A stretch of 64,000 nucleotides of DNA from Selenomonas sp. AE3005. Lineage in GTDB: Bacteria > Bacillota > Negativicutes > Selenomonadales > Selenomonadaceae. The DNA is taken from NCBI RefSeq assembly GCF_000686945.1, contig NZ_JMME01000002.1, forward strand, positions 124,001-188,000, written 5' to 3'. The position numbers were made by a program, and so were the translations under genes. Under the pieces are notes generated by a model, which did no database searches, had not been told where the DNA came from, and saw nothing but the letters and a program-made list of their open reading frames with translations. This document shows positions 17,212 to 25,996 of the stretch, one piece after another (the stretch's first letter is position 1; each line of letters begins with the position of its first letter).

Positions 17212-17658
17212 ATGTGTACGTTCCGGCCCTCGGTCGTCTTCGGGCGGAAAGGAACGGATATTTATATACCTTATAAGCTGGCTGACGGTTCCGTGGTACT
17301 TGTGGAAGTCACACCGGAGACTGCAGAATTTATTCTCATGAATGACCGGGAGATTGCGAATGCAGACCGCAGAGAGCGATACCACACGCCTTACCATATT
17401 GATGCCCTGGAGTATGAAGGCGAGGATTATGCAGTTCATGAAACACCGGAAGACATCCTGATCCGGAAGGAAGAGAAAGAGCATCTGGATGACATGCTGT
17501 CATGCCTCACGGATACGCAGTTCCAAAGGCTGACCATGAAGGCGGAGGGCATGACGCTGCGGCAGATTGCGGAAGCAGAAGGTACAAATGTGAACGCTGT
17601 CAGGGATTCCCTTTTGCAGGTAAGGAAAAAACTTGAGAAATACAGGGATGAATTCTGA
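17212..17658 (+). CDS. sigma-70-like / HTH protein of a mobile element
   Basis: A 148-residue protein. The C-terminal 60 residues (LTDTQFQRLTMKAEGMTLRQIAEAEGTNVNAVRDSLLQVRKKL) form a sigma-70 region-4-like helix-turn-helix. The N-terminal half (KGTDIYIPYKLADGSVVLVEVTPETAEFILMNDREIANADRRERYHT) is the domain commonly fused to it in proteins of Firmicutes integrative elements. It has no region 2, so it is not a full sigma factor. The first ten codons sit against the inverted repeat and may not be native. It precedes a primase-like gene; GC content is clearly higher than in the operon upstream. Confidence 0.7.
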   Translation: MCTFRPSVVFGRKGTDIYIPYKLADGSVVLVEVTPETAEFILMNDREIANADRRERYHTPYHIDALEYEGEDYAVHETPEDILIRKEEKEHLDDMLSCLTDTQFQRLTMKAEGMTLRQIAEAEGTNVNAVRDSLLQVRKKLEKYRDEF

Positions 17659-17739
17659 AACCACACTGTACAAAACGGCCTGTTTTTCTCCGTATAGTGA
17701 GCGGCCTCTCTCAAATCTGCAGGGAAGGAGGAAAAACCA

Positions 17740-20097
17740 ATGTATGAGAGATTACCGCAGGAACTGAAGGCCCATGCCGGTTTCTGCGGATGGAAGTATG
17801 AACAGCGTGACGGCAGGAAGACCAAGGTACCGAAGACCGTCACTGGAAGGAATGCCGATATCAGTAACCCTTCCGACTTCTGCGGGTTTGAAGAGATCCT
17901 GAAGAAGGCCGGTAACTACGATGGTATAGGCATCGCTGTCAGGGATGACCTTGCAGCCATAGACATCGACCACAGCATCGTGGATGGAAGCCTCACGGAT
18001 CTGGCAGCGGGGATCGTGGAGAAGGTGCGGAGTTATATGGAGATAAGCCCTTCCGGCGAAGGCATCCGCATCATAGGGAAGGTAAGCGGCTTCACCTATG
18101 ACAGGGAGCGGTATTACATCAACAACCGGAAGCTGGGGCTTGAGGTATATGCACCTGGCGGGAAAAGCCGTTTCGTCACGGTGACCGGCAATGCAGTCAG
18201 GGATTATCCCATGCGGGATATAACGGACGTTCTGCCGGAAATCCTTGAGGCTTATATGCGGAGGCCGGAACCGCAGCAGACAGAGGGCCGCGCAGATGCT
18301 CCCGGAAGCTTCCTGACGGATGAGGAAGTGACGGAGAAGGCGGCAGCGGCTGTGAACGGTAAAAAGTTCGCTGACCTCTATAACGGGGATATCAGCGGCT
18401 ACCCATCACAGAGCGAGGCGGAACTTGCTTTCATGACGATGCTGGCATTCTGGTGCGGCGGGGACGCGGATCAGATGGACAGGATCTACCGCGGCAGCGG
18501 CCTGTACCGGGCGAAATGGGAACGGGCCGATTACCGGGAGCATACACTCAGCAAGGCCGTGAACGGGACAGCAGATTTCTATATGCCGCCGGAAACCTCG
18601 TCAGCGGATGAGGATTTTGAAGCCCTGAACGATGCCCAGAAGGCCTGTGAAGAGCCGATACCGCTTGAGGAGATGACTGTACCGTCTTTCCCGGTCGATG
18701 CACTGCCGGAGGATATCAGGGACTATGTCCTTGCTGTCGCGGAAAGCACCCAGACGCCTGTGGATGTGGCTGCATGCGCTGCCCTGTCTGTCATCTCCAT
18801 CGGGATGCAGGGGAAATATGTGGTCAGGCCGAAGCCAGACTGGACGGACCCGGTGAATACCTTCATCGCTGTGTTCATGCCCCCTTCTGAGCGTAAGTCG
18901 GCTGTCTGCTCCGCAATGGGGAAGCCGATGAACGAGTATGAGAAGGAATGGAACAGGGAGCATGCGGCGGAGATCGATTTCAGCAAGTCGCAGAAGAGCA
19001 TCCTGGAAAGGAGGCTGAAGGCGCTGGAAGATCAGGCTGCGAAGGGCAAGGCGGAAATGGAGGATGTCCGAAGGGCGTCAGAGGAACTGTCAGCTTTCCG
19101 GGAGCGGAAGCCCCTTCGCTATTACGGGGACGATGTGACCACGGAGAAGCTCGTCAGCATGATCTCCGAGAACGGCGGCAGGGCAGCCATCTTCTCCCCG
19201 GAGGGCGGCATCTTCGACCTTCTGAAGGGGATGTACACAAGGTATGTGAATATCGATGTCTTCCTTAAAGGGTACTCCGGGTACCCGATCCGTGTGGACA
19301 GGATAGGCCGGGAGAGCGAGGTCATCTATACCCCCGTGCTTACCGTCATGCTGATGGCACAGCCCAGCGTCCTTGCCGGGGTAATGGAGAATGGGAATTT
19401 CAGAGGCAGAGGGTTGACCGCAGGGTTCCTTTACTGCATCCCGGAGTCATATGTCGGAAAGAGGAAATACCGCTCTGAGCCGATACCGGAGGAAACGTAC
19501 CGTAAGTATGAGCGCTACATCAGGAATATCCATGCAGATTAGCCGGATATGCAGCCGGAAGCCATCACGCTGTCACCGGAAGCGGACAAAATGCTTGAAG
19601 CCTTTTCGGAGGAACTGGAGCCGAAGCTGAAGGCTGAGTATGCCGATATAGGCCACTGGGCCGGGAAAATAGTGGGAAACACTGCTCGGATCGCAGCACT
19701 CCTGTGCAGGGCTGGAACGCCTGTTACCCGTGACTTCCTTGATGTCAGCGAACCGCTCATCATAAGCGGCACGGTTATGGCTGATGCCATCCGCATCGGA
19801 AGGTATTTCATCGAACATGCGAAAGCGGCATTTTCACTCCTGGGGGCGGATGAAAGGATACAGAACTGCAAATATGTCCTGTCTGCAATCCAGAGGGCAG
19901 GGCTTACGGAAGTCAGCCGGAGGGACATTATGCGGCTGTGCAGGACGTTCAAGACAGCGGAAGAAGTGCAGCCTGTGATAGACCAGCTTGCCGATTATGG
20001 GTACCTGGCTGAGAAGAAACCGGAACGGCAGACGGGCAGCGGAAGGAATCCATTGCCTGTCTATCTGGTGAACACAGGTGCCTTGGACAGAAAATGA
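17740..20097 (+). pseudogene. primase / DUF3987 helicase-like protein, interrupted by an in-frame amber codon
   Basis: A plasmid/phage-type replication protein. The frame opens at the ATG 17740 after AAGGAGG and runs 600 codons to TAG at 19540-19542. It then continues in the same frame for 182 further codons to 20097, giving a 785-codon gene when the TAG is read through. The N-terminal part (FCGWKYEQRDGRKTKVPKT ... GIGIAVRDDLAAIDIDH ... SPSGEGIRI) resembles the primase-polymerase domain of such proteins. The middle (FPVDALPEDIRDYVLAVAES, MPPSERKS) matches DUF3987. The TAG falls within the conserved RNI.A..P..I.LS junction, so the tail is cut off. It is probably inactive or makes a shortened protein. 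Confidence 0.75.
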
Positions 20098-20277
20098 TTA
20101 TGTCCTATTTTGTCCCGTTCGCTGATGAAGCGTGAAAGCCAGTAAATACGGCAAAAAATGGAATTATGTCCTTTTTGTCCTTTGTCCCGAATGTCCCTAA
20201 GTCTATAACTACAGCATGAAAAAGATATTTATATATATTCAGGCCTTTTCCATACCAGGTAAGCCATACACCAGTCC

Positions 20278-20844
20278 ATGAACTGTCCGGAAATGCCTGC
20301 ATTGATGTTTTCAGCTACAGATGCTGTTTCACGCAGTAAGGCAGTATCTTATGGGCGAAAGATGATGCGCCGTTTGGCAGCTTATTTCAAGCGGAATATT
20401 CCCGGCTTTTAAAAAGCCTATATCAGCCGCGAAGCCAGCATGGTAGGCGTGCGCGAGTCTTGGCGGATTCGTGGGAAGTACTACCTGGAAGCTGATGATT
20501 ATTTGAAGGCACGTCATTTTCCCGATGCCGTCTGTCGAACGGCATATCCCATAGATATTCATGATGTGAAGCTGGATGTATTTAAGAAGCTGAAAAAGGG
20601 ACAGTATTACGAAATCCCCTATCGTGCCCTGGTGACCAATGAGATGTCCAACCTGCTGGTGGCAGGACGCTGCGCCAGCGGCAGTTTTACTGCCCAGGCC
20701 TCCTTCCGTATACAGCCCACCTGCATGAGCATGGGAGAGGCAGCCGGCATTGCGGCAGCTTGGGGGCTTTCCCGCAACATTCCCGTAAATGAAATTAAAT
20801 GGGAAGATATACCTGCTGAAAAACGCAGTTATGTAAGCAAATAA
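20278..20844 (+). pseudogene. remnant of an FAD-dependent oxidoreductase (C-terminal part)
   Basis: From about 20278 the frame reads a decayed C-terminal region of the FAD-dependent oxidoreductase family: ATDAVSRSKAVSYGRKMMRRLAAYF, an in-frame TAA at 20410-20412, then AYISREASMVGVRESWRIRG. The final block ALVTNEMSNLLVAGRCASGS ... QPTCMSMGEAAGIAAAW is well preserved. The N-terminal FAD-binding half is missing. An ATG at 20440 exists but has no proper ribosome site. It lies at the right side of the accessory island, and insertion or deletion there probably destroyed the gene. Confidence 0.75.
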
Positions 20845-20883
20845 ATGAAAAAGGCGATAGGCTAAGTAAGCGGAGGTCCCTAT

Positions 20884-20976
20884 ATGTTTAAGCATAGTTT
20901 ATCTCGCTGTGACTTTTGGAAAAGCATAGCCTGGGGCTTGCTGTCGATATCAATACACGTTACAAACCCTATATAA
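20884..20976 (+). CDS. possible 30-residue peptide or truncated gene start
   Basis: An ATG at 20884 preceded by GGAGG (20871-20875) opens a 30-codon frame (MFKHSLSRCDFWKSIAWGLL...) with a hydrophobic second half. It may be the preserved N-terminus of a deleted membrane protein. Support is weak. Confidence 0.2.
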   Translation: MFKHSLSRCDFWKSIAWGLLSISIHVTNPI

Positions 20977-21073
20977 AACATGTTTATGGTAAACGAATTA
21001 GTAGCATTTTTTGTCATCTTGTAGGCTGCACGTAACCTGCATATATGATACTATAATATGGAGGTGAAAAATC

Positions 21074-21952
21074 ATGCTGTATAGTTTGGAAAATGACAAA
21101 TTATGTGTGCAGGTGCGCAGTTATGGTGCCGAATTACGTTCCATTAAGGAACGTGCAGATGAAACGGAGTATCTGTGGGATGGCAATCCGCAGTGGTGGA
21201 AGTATAGTTCTCCAGTGCTTTTTCCCATTGTCGGTAAATTGCAGGATGGAAAGTATCGTGTGAACGGCAAAGAATTTGAACTGCCTGGCCATGGATTTGG
21301 GCGTATCTCTGAGTATCAGCTGGTAGAGCGCCGCCAGGACTATATAGAATTTGCACTGAAGTGGTCAGAAGAATCTCTGGCCAGCTATCCGTGGAAGTTT
21401 CAGTTGAATGTGGCGTATGCCTTGAAGGATAAAACGGTTGAAGTAATCTGGAAGGTGCAGAATTTGGATGACAAGGAAATGGTCTATTCCATAGGCGCCC
21501 ATACAGCTTTTCGTTGTCCCTTGGTGCAGGGGGAAGAATTCAGTGATTACTATCTGAAATTCAATCAGGAAGAAGATAACCTCAATATGCCGCTTAACAG
21601 CAAAGGACAGTTCCTCAAAGCGCACGGTGAGACACACTTGCAGGGGCAGCAGTTAGACTTAAATTACAAGATGTTTGCAGGAGACGCTTTAGCTTATAAG
21701 GGACTGAAGTCAGATGTCGTGTCAATCTGCTCGCATAAGAGTGACAAGAAGGTTTCGATGGAGGCCAAGGATTATCCCTTCTGGGGATTCTGGACTCCGG
21801 CGCAAGGTGGGGCCCCATTTCTTTGCTTGGAACCATGGCAGGGGCATGCAGATTATGAAGGATATGATGGCGAGTTTGCAGAACGCGAAGGCAGCCTGAA
21901 ACTTGCCTCAGGTGAAACGCAGAAGTTCCATTACACCATCAGGATAGGCTGA
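21074..21952 (+). CDS. aldose 1-epimerase family protein
   Basis: A 292-residue galactose mutarotase-like protein that should interconvert alpha and beta anomers of a sugar or sugar phosphate. It has the family opening YSLENDKLCVQVRSYGAELRSIK, then PVLFPIVGKLQDGKYRVNGKEFELPGHGFGR with the catalytic-region His/Arg. GAHTAFRCPL supplies the second His, and FLCLEPWQGHAD carries the catalytic Glu. The LPGHGF and EPWxG pattern points to the YihR/LacX-like branch. TATAAT and GGAGGTG lie just upstream. It is a single gene to the right of the accessory island. Confidence 0.87.
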   Translation: MLYSLENDKLCVQVRSYGAELRSIKERADETEYLWDGNPQWWKYSSPVLFPIVGKLQDGKYRVNGKEFELPGHGFGRISEYQLVERRQDYIEFALKWSEESLASYPWKFQLNVAYALKDKTVEVIWKVQNLDDKEMVYSIGAHTAFRCPLVQGEEFSDYYLKFNQEEDNLNMPLNSKGQFLKAHGETHLQGQQLDLNYKMFAGDALAYKGLKSDVVSICSHKSDKKVSMEAKDYPFWGFWTPAQGGAPFLCLEPWQGHADYEGYDGEFAEREGSLKLASGETQKFHYTIRIG

Positions 21953-22046
21953 GGTTATTAAAATAGAGCTTGCTGGCAACAACTGTTATGTTTTGTACGT
22001 TTCTTTGTACAAGCTGATAAACAAATCTGTTGGCTAAGCCACAATC

Positions 22047-22077
22047 AAGCACCTATGCCGTAGCAGGGTGCTTTTCT
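22047..22077 (+). terminator. terminator after the epimerase gene
   Basis: AAGCACC and GGTGCTT enclose a 12- to 13-base loop, followed by TTTCTT, about 100 bases after the epimerase stop. Confidence 0.6.
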
Positions 22078-22104
22078 TATGAAAGAAATGAGGTAGGCCT
22101 TAAA

Positions 22105-22146
22105 TGAGGCAAAATAATAGAGCCGCCTGCAATCTCTGCAAGCGGC
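22105..22146 (-). terminator. terminator of the LysM gene
   Basis: On the minus strand, GCCGCTTGCA and TGCAGGCGGC (22122-22146 on plus) form a 10-bp stem with loop GAGAT, followed by a T-rich run. Confidence 0.75.
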
Positions 22147-22155
22147 CCCGATTCG

Positions 22156-22452
22156 TTACTTACTGACCTTTTCCCAGTAGTTAATGCGAAGAACATCGCC
22201 CTTCTTCATATCCCTGGTCAAGAGCCAGTCATTGAGCTCCCTGATACCCTCACGGAATTCGTTAATATCACGTTTCCCGTAGGTATTCTTCTGTAAGTAG
22301 GTTTCAGCAACACTCTGAAGAGTGTCGCCTTCTTGAACTTCGTAGGAAACATGGACTACCGTCCAAGAGCGATGATCCACTTCGGCGGCCTCGCTAACGC
22401 TCCCTACACAGACAAACAAAGCCGCCATCAATGCGATAACCACTTTCCTCAT
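22156..22452 (-). CDS. secreted small LysM-domain protein
   Basis: A 98-residue protein with a clear Sec signal (MRKVVIALMAALFVCVGSVSEAAEV, cleavage probably after SEAA). The single LysM-like domain starts YEVQEGDTLQSVAETYLQ and ends with the KKGDVLRINYWEKV strand. LysM modules bind the glycan of peptidoglycan, so it is probably an exported cell-wall-associated or periplasmic protein. There is no enzymatic domain. A GGAGGG-type ribosome site lies upstream on the minus strand. It is monocistronic with its own terminator. Confidence 0.85.
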   Translation of the reverse strand: MRKVVIALMAALFVCVGSVSEAAEVDHRSWTVVHVSYEVQEGDTLQSVAETYLQKNTYGKRDINEFREGIRELNDWLLTRDMKKGDVLRINYWEKVSK

Positions 22453-22820
22453 CTTCTTACCCTCCTGGGCTAACCCAATAATAAAATAAGTATGATTACT
22501 ATGAGATAGATTATTCTATCTAGGAACATCATATTCCTGCTAGTTTTTCAATGTCAATATTTTTTGTCAGAAATATTTTTTATGCAGCAATGTGGGGCTG
22601 ATGTAGCGGAATATTCAGCTGCCAGTAAGAAGGAGATTGGTCATCGACACGGAATTGTTAAAAGAGGAAGAAGAAATTGAGGCAGCAACGCTAATGAGGA
22701 GCATGGCTTGCGTGGCTGCCGAGAGGGGGGAGTAAGTCAGTTGGTTAGAGCTTGAATACAGGAATTTTTGCTGAGTTTAGAATGTGCATTTGGGGGGCAA
22801 AGTTATTGGATATTGAAAGC
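22453..22820. other. gene-poor stretch between the LysM and methyltransferase genes
   Basis: The left part should hold the minus-strand promoter of the LysM gene and is AT-rich. At 22637-22735 a 32-codon frame from TTG (LVIDTELLKEEEEIEA...) is open but unsupported. The phrase AGTCAGTTGGTTAGAGC at about 22734-22750 resembles a tRNA D-arm, but no tRNA can be folded around it. I see no convincing gene here. Confidence 0.4.
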
Positions 22821-23549
22821 ATGGCCAGATATTGGTCGCAGGATGCAGAGAATTATGGCGACATAATACGGAAAGAACTGGCCAGTTTTCGTGTAGAGGC
22901 CTGGCAGAAATATTTGCAGGAAAAAATGCCTGCACATACCCGTAAGGTGCTTGACTTGGGCTGCGGTCCCGGATTCTTTTCCATTATCCTGGCTAAAATG
23001 GGGTATGAGGTAACGGCGGTGGATTGTTCTGAGGGGATGCTGGCTCAGGCGCGGCAGTTGGTTGAAAGCGCAGGCAGCAAAATAACGATAAAGCAGATGG
23101 ATATCAATCATTTGGATTTTTCGCATGCTGCCTTTGATGCCATTGTGAGCCGCAATGTTACCTGGACTTTATCTAATCCGTGGCAGGTATATGAGGAATG
23201 CCGGCGAATACTGCGGACAGGTGGACGACTCCTTCTATTCGACGCTAATTGGAATATGCCGCTTTATGACGAATCTATGGCCAAACGGGCCGAAACTCGG
23301 CGGAAAGAATGCTTGCGGCAGTATGGAGATGCTTTGGATTCTGCAGCAGATATAACCGAGCCTTTTGACCCGTTGCAGCTGCCCCTCAGTGGGATAAAAC
23401 GCCCTTATTGGGATGTGGAGCTGTTGCGTAACATGGGTTTTGGCGATGTGCATACAGAATTTGATGTGACGGACAGACTTTGGGATGATAAAGAACGCCT
23501 GCTCTATGGTGAAACGCCAATGTTCGGTGTTTTTGCCACGAAATTCTAG
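22821..23549 (+). CDS. class I SAM-dependent methyltransferase
   Basis: A 242-residue methyltransferase of the UbiE/COQ5-like type. Motif I is VLDLGCGPGFFSIILAKMGYEVTAVD, the acidic motif II is in the CSEGML region, and post-motif residues include DAIVSRNVTWTLSNP. The segment RRILRTGGRLLLFDANW is the usual strand after motif III. The substrate is unknown. The frame is open from TTG 22752, but homology starts at ARYWSQDAENYG, so I place the start at ATG 22821; TTG 22806 behind a GGGGGG run is an alternative. An esterase-like gene follows after 13 bases. Confidence 0.8.
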   Translation: MARYWSQDAENYGDIIRKELASFRVEAWQKYLQEKMPAHTRKVLDLGCGPGFFSIILAKMGYEVTAVDCSEGMLAQARQLVESAGSKITIKQMDINHLDFSHAAFDAIVSRNVTWTLSNPWQVYEECRRILRTGGRLLLFDANWNMPLYDESMAKRAETRRKECLRQYGDALDSAADITEPFDPLQLPLSGIKRPYWDVELLRNMGFGDVHTEFDVTDRLWDDKERLLYGETPMFGVFATKF

Positions 23550-23562
23550 GAGGACACGGCTG

Positions 23563-24225
23563 ATGGTTACTTATGAATATGGTAATCCTCATGCGGCCAT
23601 AACGCTTATTCAACCAGTGGATGACCATGATATGGCAGGCATTGAGGCGGAAGTGACGGAAATTCAGAGGCTGTCCGGCCAAGAAACTCACTTGTTGGCG
23701 GTCAAGGTGGAAAGCTGGAACCGTGATTTATCGCCGTGGACTGCTCCTGCAGTTTTCGGTTGTGATGATTTTGGTGCCGGGGCAGGAGAAATGCTGGCCG
23801 AAATACTGAACTTGTGTCAGGATGAGAGTAAGGTTTATTACCTTGGCGGCTATTCGCTGGCAGCGTTGTTCTCCCTTTGGGCGGCTTATCAGACCAATAG
23901 ATTTGCAGGTATTGCTGCTGCCTCACCTTCCATGTGGTTTCCGGGATTCGTTGATTACATGAAAGGCAGTAGGATTCAATGCTCAAACATATACCTCAGC
24001 CTTGGCGATAGGGAGGAAAAGACAAAAAATGCGGTTATGGCCAGCGTGGGCGATTGCATTCGGAATGGATACGCATGGCTGAAGGAGCAGGACATCCACT
24101 GTACATTGGAATGGAATGAGGGTGGACACTTTAAAGAGCCGGAGATTCGAACGGCAAAAGCTTTTGCGTGGCTGTTGAACTCCAGCATGGCAGTGCGGCA
24201 TAGTGCCGGGACGGCTGGAGCTTAG
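23563..24225 (+). CDS. alpha/beta-hydrolase fold esterase-like protein
   Basis: A 220-residue protein with nucleophile elbow GGYSLAALFSLWA (Ser in GYSLA) and a candidate catalytic His in EGGHFKEPE near the C-terminus. LSLGDREEKTKNAVM lies at the position that often holds the acid. The layout resembles the enterochelin-esterase/tributyrin-esterase group. There is no signal peptide. The ATG at 23563 is preceded by AGGAGG just after the methyltransferase stop, so both are probably one operon. The substrate is not known. Confidence 0.72.
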   Translation: MVTYEYGNPHAAITLIQPVDDHDMAGIEAEVTEIQRLSGQETHLLAVKVESWNRDLSPWTAPAVFGCDDFGAGAGEMLAEILNLCQDESKVYYLGGYSLAALFSLWAAYQTNRFAGIAAASPSMWFPGFVDYMKGSRIQCSNIYLSLGDREEKTKNAVMASVGDCIRNGYAWLKEQDIHCTLEWNEGGHFKEPEIRTAKAFAWLLNSSMAVRHSAGTAGA

Positions 24226-24271
24226 AAGGTGGAAGGCTTTGGGGCTTATTATATAAAGGATTATTGATACA

Positions 24272-24401
24272 AAAAAGGCCCTGACTGTTGTTACTTGGGG
24301 AAGTGACAGTCAGAGCTTAATGAAATTATGCGAACTGGGGAAGCTCGCTAATGGTACTGCTCAATGGGGATTAGGGGAAGAGCAGCACCATTAATGCTAT
24401 G
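24272..24401 (-). ncRNA. candidate small RNA with three C-rich hairpin loops
   Basis: Reading on the minus strand, a TATAAT element (24408-24413) is followed by about 130 bases that fold into three consecutive hairpins and end in a U6 tract. Hairpin 1: arms 24349-24362 and 24380-24393. Hairpin 2: GCGA/TCGC at 24330-24348. Hairpin 3, the terminator: 24278-24288 with 24306-24316. Each loop carries the same CUUCCCC sequence (plus-strand GGGGAAG at 24297-24303, 24337-24343 and 24374-24380), and hairpin 1 has an extra AUCCCC. No open frame is seen. This layout is like regulatory RNAs that use C-rich loops to cover Shine-Dalgarno sequences. Confidence 0.65.
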
Positions 24402-24550
24402 TGTGTTATTATAAGACATAACAATGCACACGATACTGTAATTATTTACAAAGTTTCAGCTGACTGACAGTATAAATACACATTCGGTTAAGAGCAGGAG
24501 CTATAATCAGTAGCGCAGCTGGTAAAAAATGAAACGTTGAGGTGATTTAG

Positions 24551-24826
24551 ATGACAATGCATGAAGTTATTTACTGGTATCTGGCCATAATCAATATCGT
24601 GGTGCTGGTTATTTATGGCGGTGATAAGCTCTTTGCCAAACTGGACACCTGGCGTGTGCCGGAGAAAGTTTTGCTGTTGTTTGCAGTGTTTGGCGGCAGC
24701 GTGGGGGCTTTGCTGGCTATGCAACTGTTCCGCCACAAGACACGCCACCTTAAATTTCGCTATGGTGTTCCAGTGATATTGCTGTTGCAGATAGCAGGAA
24801 TTGTGTACCTGCATGTAAATTTATAA
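24551..24826 (+). CDS. DUF1294 small membrane protein
   Basis: A 91-residue protein with three hydrophobic helices. The charged motif YGGDKLFAKLDTWRVPEKVLL and the block GGSVGALLAMQLFRHKTRHLKF are the hallmarks of the DUF1294 inner-membrane family, where KxxA...R.PE and G.....M...H.K..K.F are conserved. Function is unknown. GAGGTGATTT precedes the start. A terminator-like inverted repeat lies at about 24899-24937. Confidence 0.85.
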   Translation: MTMHEVIYWYLAIINIVVLVIYGGDKLFAKLDTWRVPEKVLLLFAVFGGSVGALLAMQLFRHKTRHLKFRYGVPVILLLQIAGIVYLHVNL

Positions 24827-24984
24827 TGCCGGCCCAGGAATATCCAGGGTTGCAGGAAAGATTTTCAAACAGGGGCAGCTTTTCTCGGATTGGGTTGATA
24901 GTAAAGCGGCATGGGCTAAAAGCTCGTGCCGTTTTACTTATTTTGTGATAAAATTATCTTTAATTGACAAGGGGAGGTGCTGGT

Positions 24985-25299
24985 GTGAATAAGGTACGGA
25001 TAACTGTGGTGCGGAAGGCTTGCTATCCGGATTTGATGGAAAAGTACGAGAATCCCATCGAGCACGCCTGTGATATTGAGGAAGGCGCTGTGTTTATAGC
25101 CAATGGGTGGCAAAGACCAGAGGGGTTATGTGAAAGTGCCTGGGAGTCTATGTCACCTTTTGTCATGGGCTTAGCGCATGGAGCAGAGGGTTTTTATGAT
25201 GGCTGGATGAAGAATCCGCGTTCAGCGATGATTTCCTGCAACGATGGCTTTCGTCCGGTGAGCTTTCTGTTGGAAACATTAGAGGACAAGGCTGACTGA
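24985..25299 (+). CDS. TIGR04076-family protein
   Basis: A 104-residue soluble protein. KVRITVVRKACYPDLMEKYENP, the internal Cys in EHACDIEEGAVF and CNDGFRPVSFLLE agree with the TIGR04076 family of small anaerobe proteins with conserved cysteines; function is unknown. The GTG at 24985 lies at the right distance from GGGGAGGTG; the TTG 24964 start would place the ribosome site inside the gene. Confidence 0.75.
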   Translation: MNKVRITVVRKACYPDLMEKYENPIEHACDIEEGAVFIANGWQRPEGLCESAWESMSPFVMGLAHGAEGFYDGWMKNPRSAMISCNDGFRPVSFLLETLEDKAD

Positions 25300-25428
25300 C
25301 ATATAATATATTGAGAGTTTTCATGAGCTGTTTGTGACCTACGGCCGGCGTATGGCAGAGCAGTTGATGAAATTGTAAAAAGGAAAGCGCGTAGTTGATG
25401 GCGAAATATTCCATGAGGTGATTTTACC

Positions 25429-25980
25429 ATGGATAGAAATGCAATGGAGCGCGCCCGGGGCTGTATGACGGCGGCGGGGCTGTTTTTTAAACCGGGGGCT
25501 GAAGATATTTCACAGGCGATAGAACTCGGGCTGCGGACGGATGAAGAACCGGAAAGCATTTATGAGTCCTGCATTAAGCGGACCACGGCTGATAAAGGCG
25601 TATTGGCGATGACCTCGCTGATTATCTTTTTCCTGGTCAGGGATGGTGTCAGTGTCAAGAAGGCCTGCATGTCGGCGTGGAAAGTAGCGGATAAGTTTCA
25701 TGACACCATCATCAAAGCAATTTCCAACGCCTTGATGGCGGCGGAAAAGCCGAAGATGCGCGGCAAACTCGTGGCCGGATTCCTGTCGTCGGATAACCTG
25801 CAGGATAAACTAAGCCTGGCTATTTATATCAATATGATCAGCATGGAAGATACTTTCCGTGCACATATGCTGGAACTCAGCAAGCAGCCGGATAATGAAA
25901 CCAGGATTATGGGCGCAGCTTTTGCCGGGGCTGTCTATGGGCTTAAGGAAGTTAATGCTGCCGGCAAGCCAAAGACATAA
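25429..25980 (+). CDS. hypothetical helical protein
   Basis: A 183-residue protein that I do not recognise. It is predicted mostly helical with one hydrophobic stretch (VLAMTSLIIFFLVRDGVSV near residues 65-83) that may be buried or membrane-associated. It has no clear motifs and no signal peptide. ATGAGGTGATTTTACC precedes the ATG. It is 16 bases upstream of a LysE-type exporter, so the two may be co-transcribed. Confidence 0.65.
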   Translation: MDRNAMERARGCMTAAGLFFKPGAEDISQAIELGLRTDEEPESIYESCIKRTTADKGVLAMTSLIIFFLVRDGVSVKKACMSAWKVADKFHDTIIKAISNALMAAEKPKMRGKLVAGFLSSDNLQDKLSLAIYINMISMEDTFRAHMLELSKQPDNETRIMGAAFAGAVYGLKEVNAAGKPKT

Positions 25981-25996
25981 CTGATAAAGGAAAGAT

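Noticed and set aside
9490-19542. Two in-frame TAG codons (rlmD and primase genes) as a hint of amber recoding
   Set aside because: Several intact genes in the window end in TAG at normal positions (for example the rarA and mupG genes), and both broken genes lie in a decaying island, so simple nonsense mutations are the better explanation.
10002-20097. CRISPR array or cas genes in the defence island
   Set aside because: No regularly spaced repeats and no Cas-like protein are visible.
22734-22752. tRNA-like D-arm phrase AGTCAGTTGGTTAGAGC
   Set aside because: No anticodon stem, T-arm or acceptor stem can be built around it; a chance match or too small a fragment to call.
25300-25428. Short frame ending in TYGRRMAEQLMKL as a reductase remnant
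   Set aside because: Fewer than 20 residues resemble the end of a flavodoxin-type reductase; too short to support.
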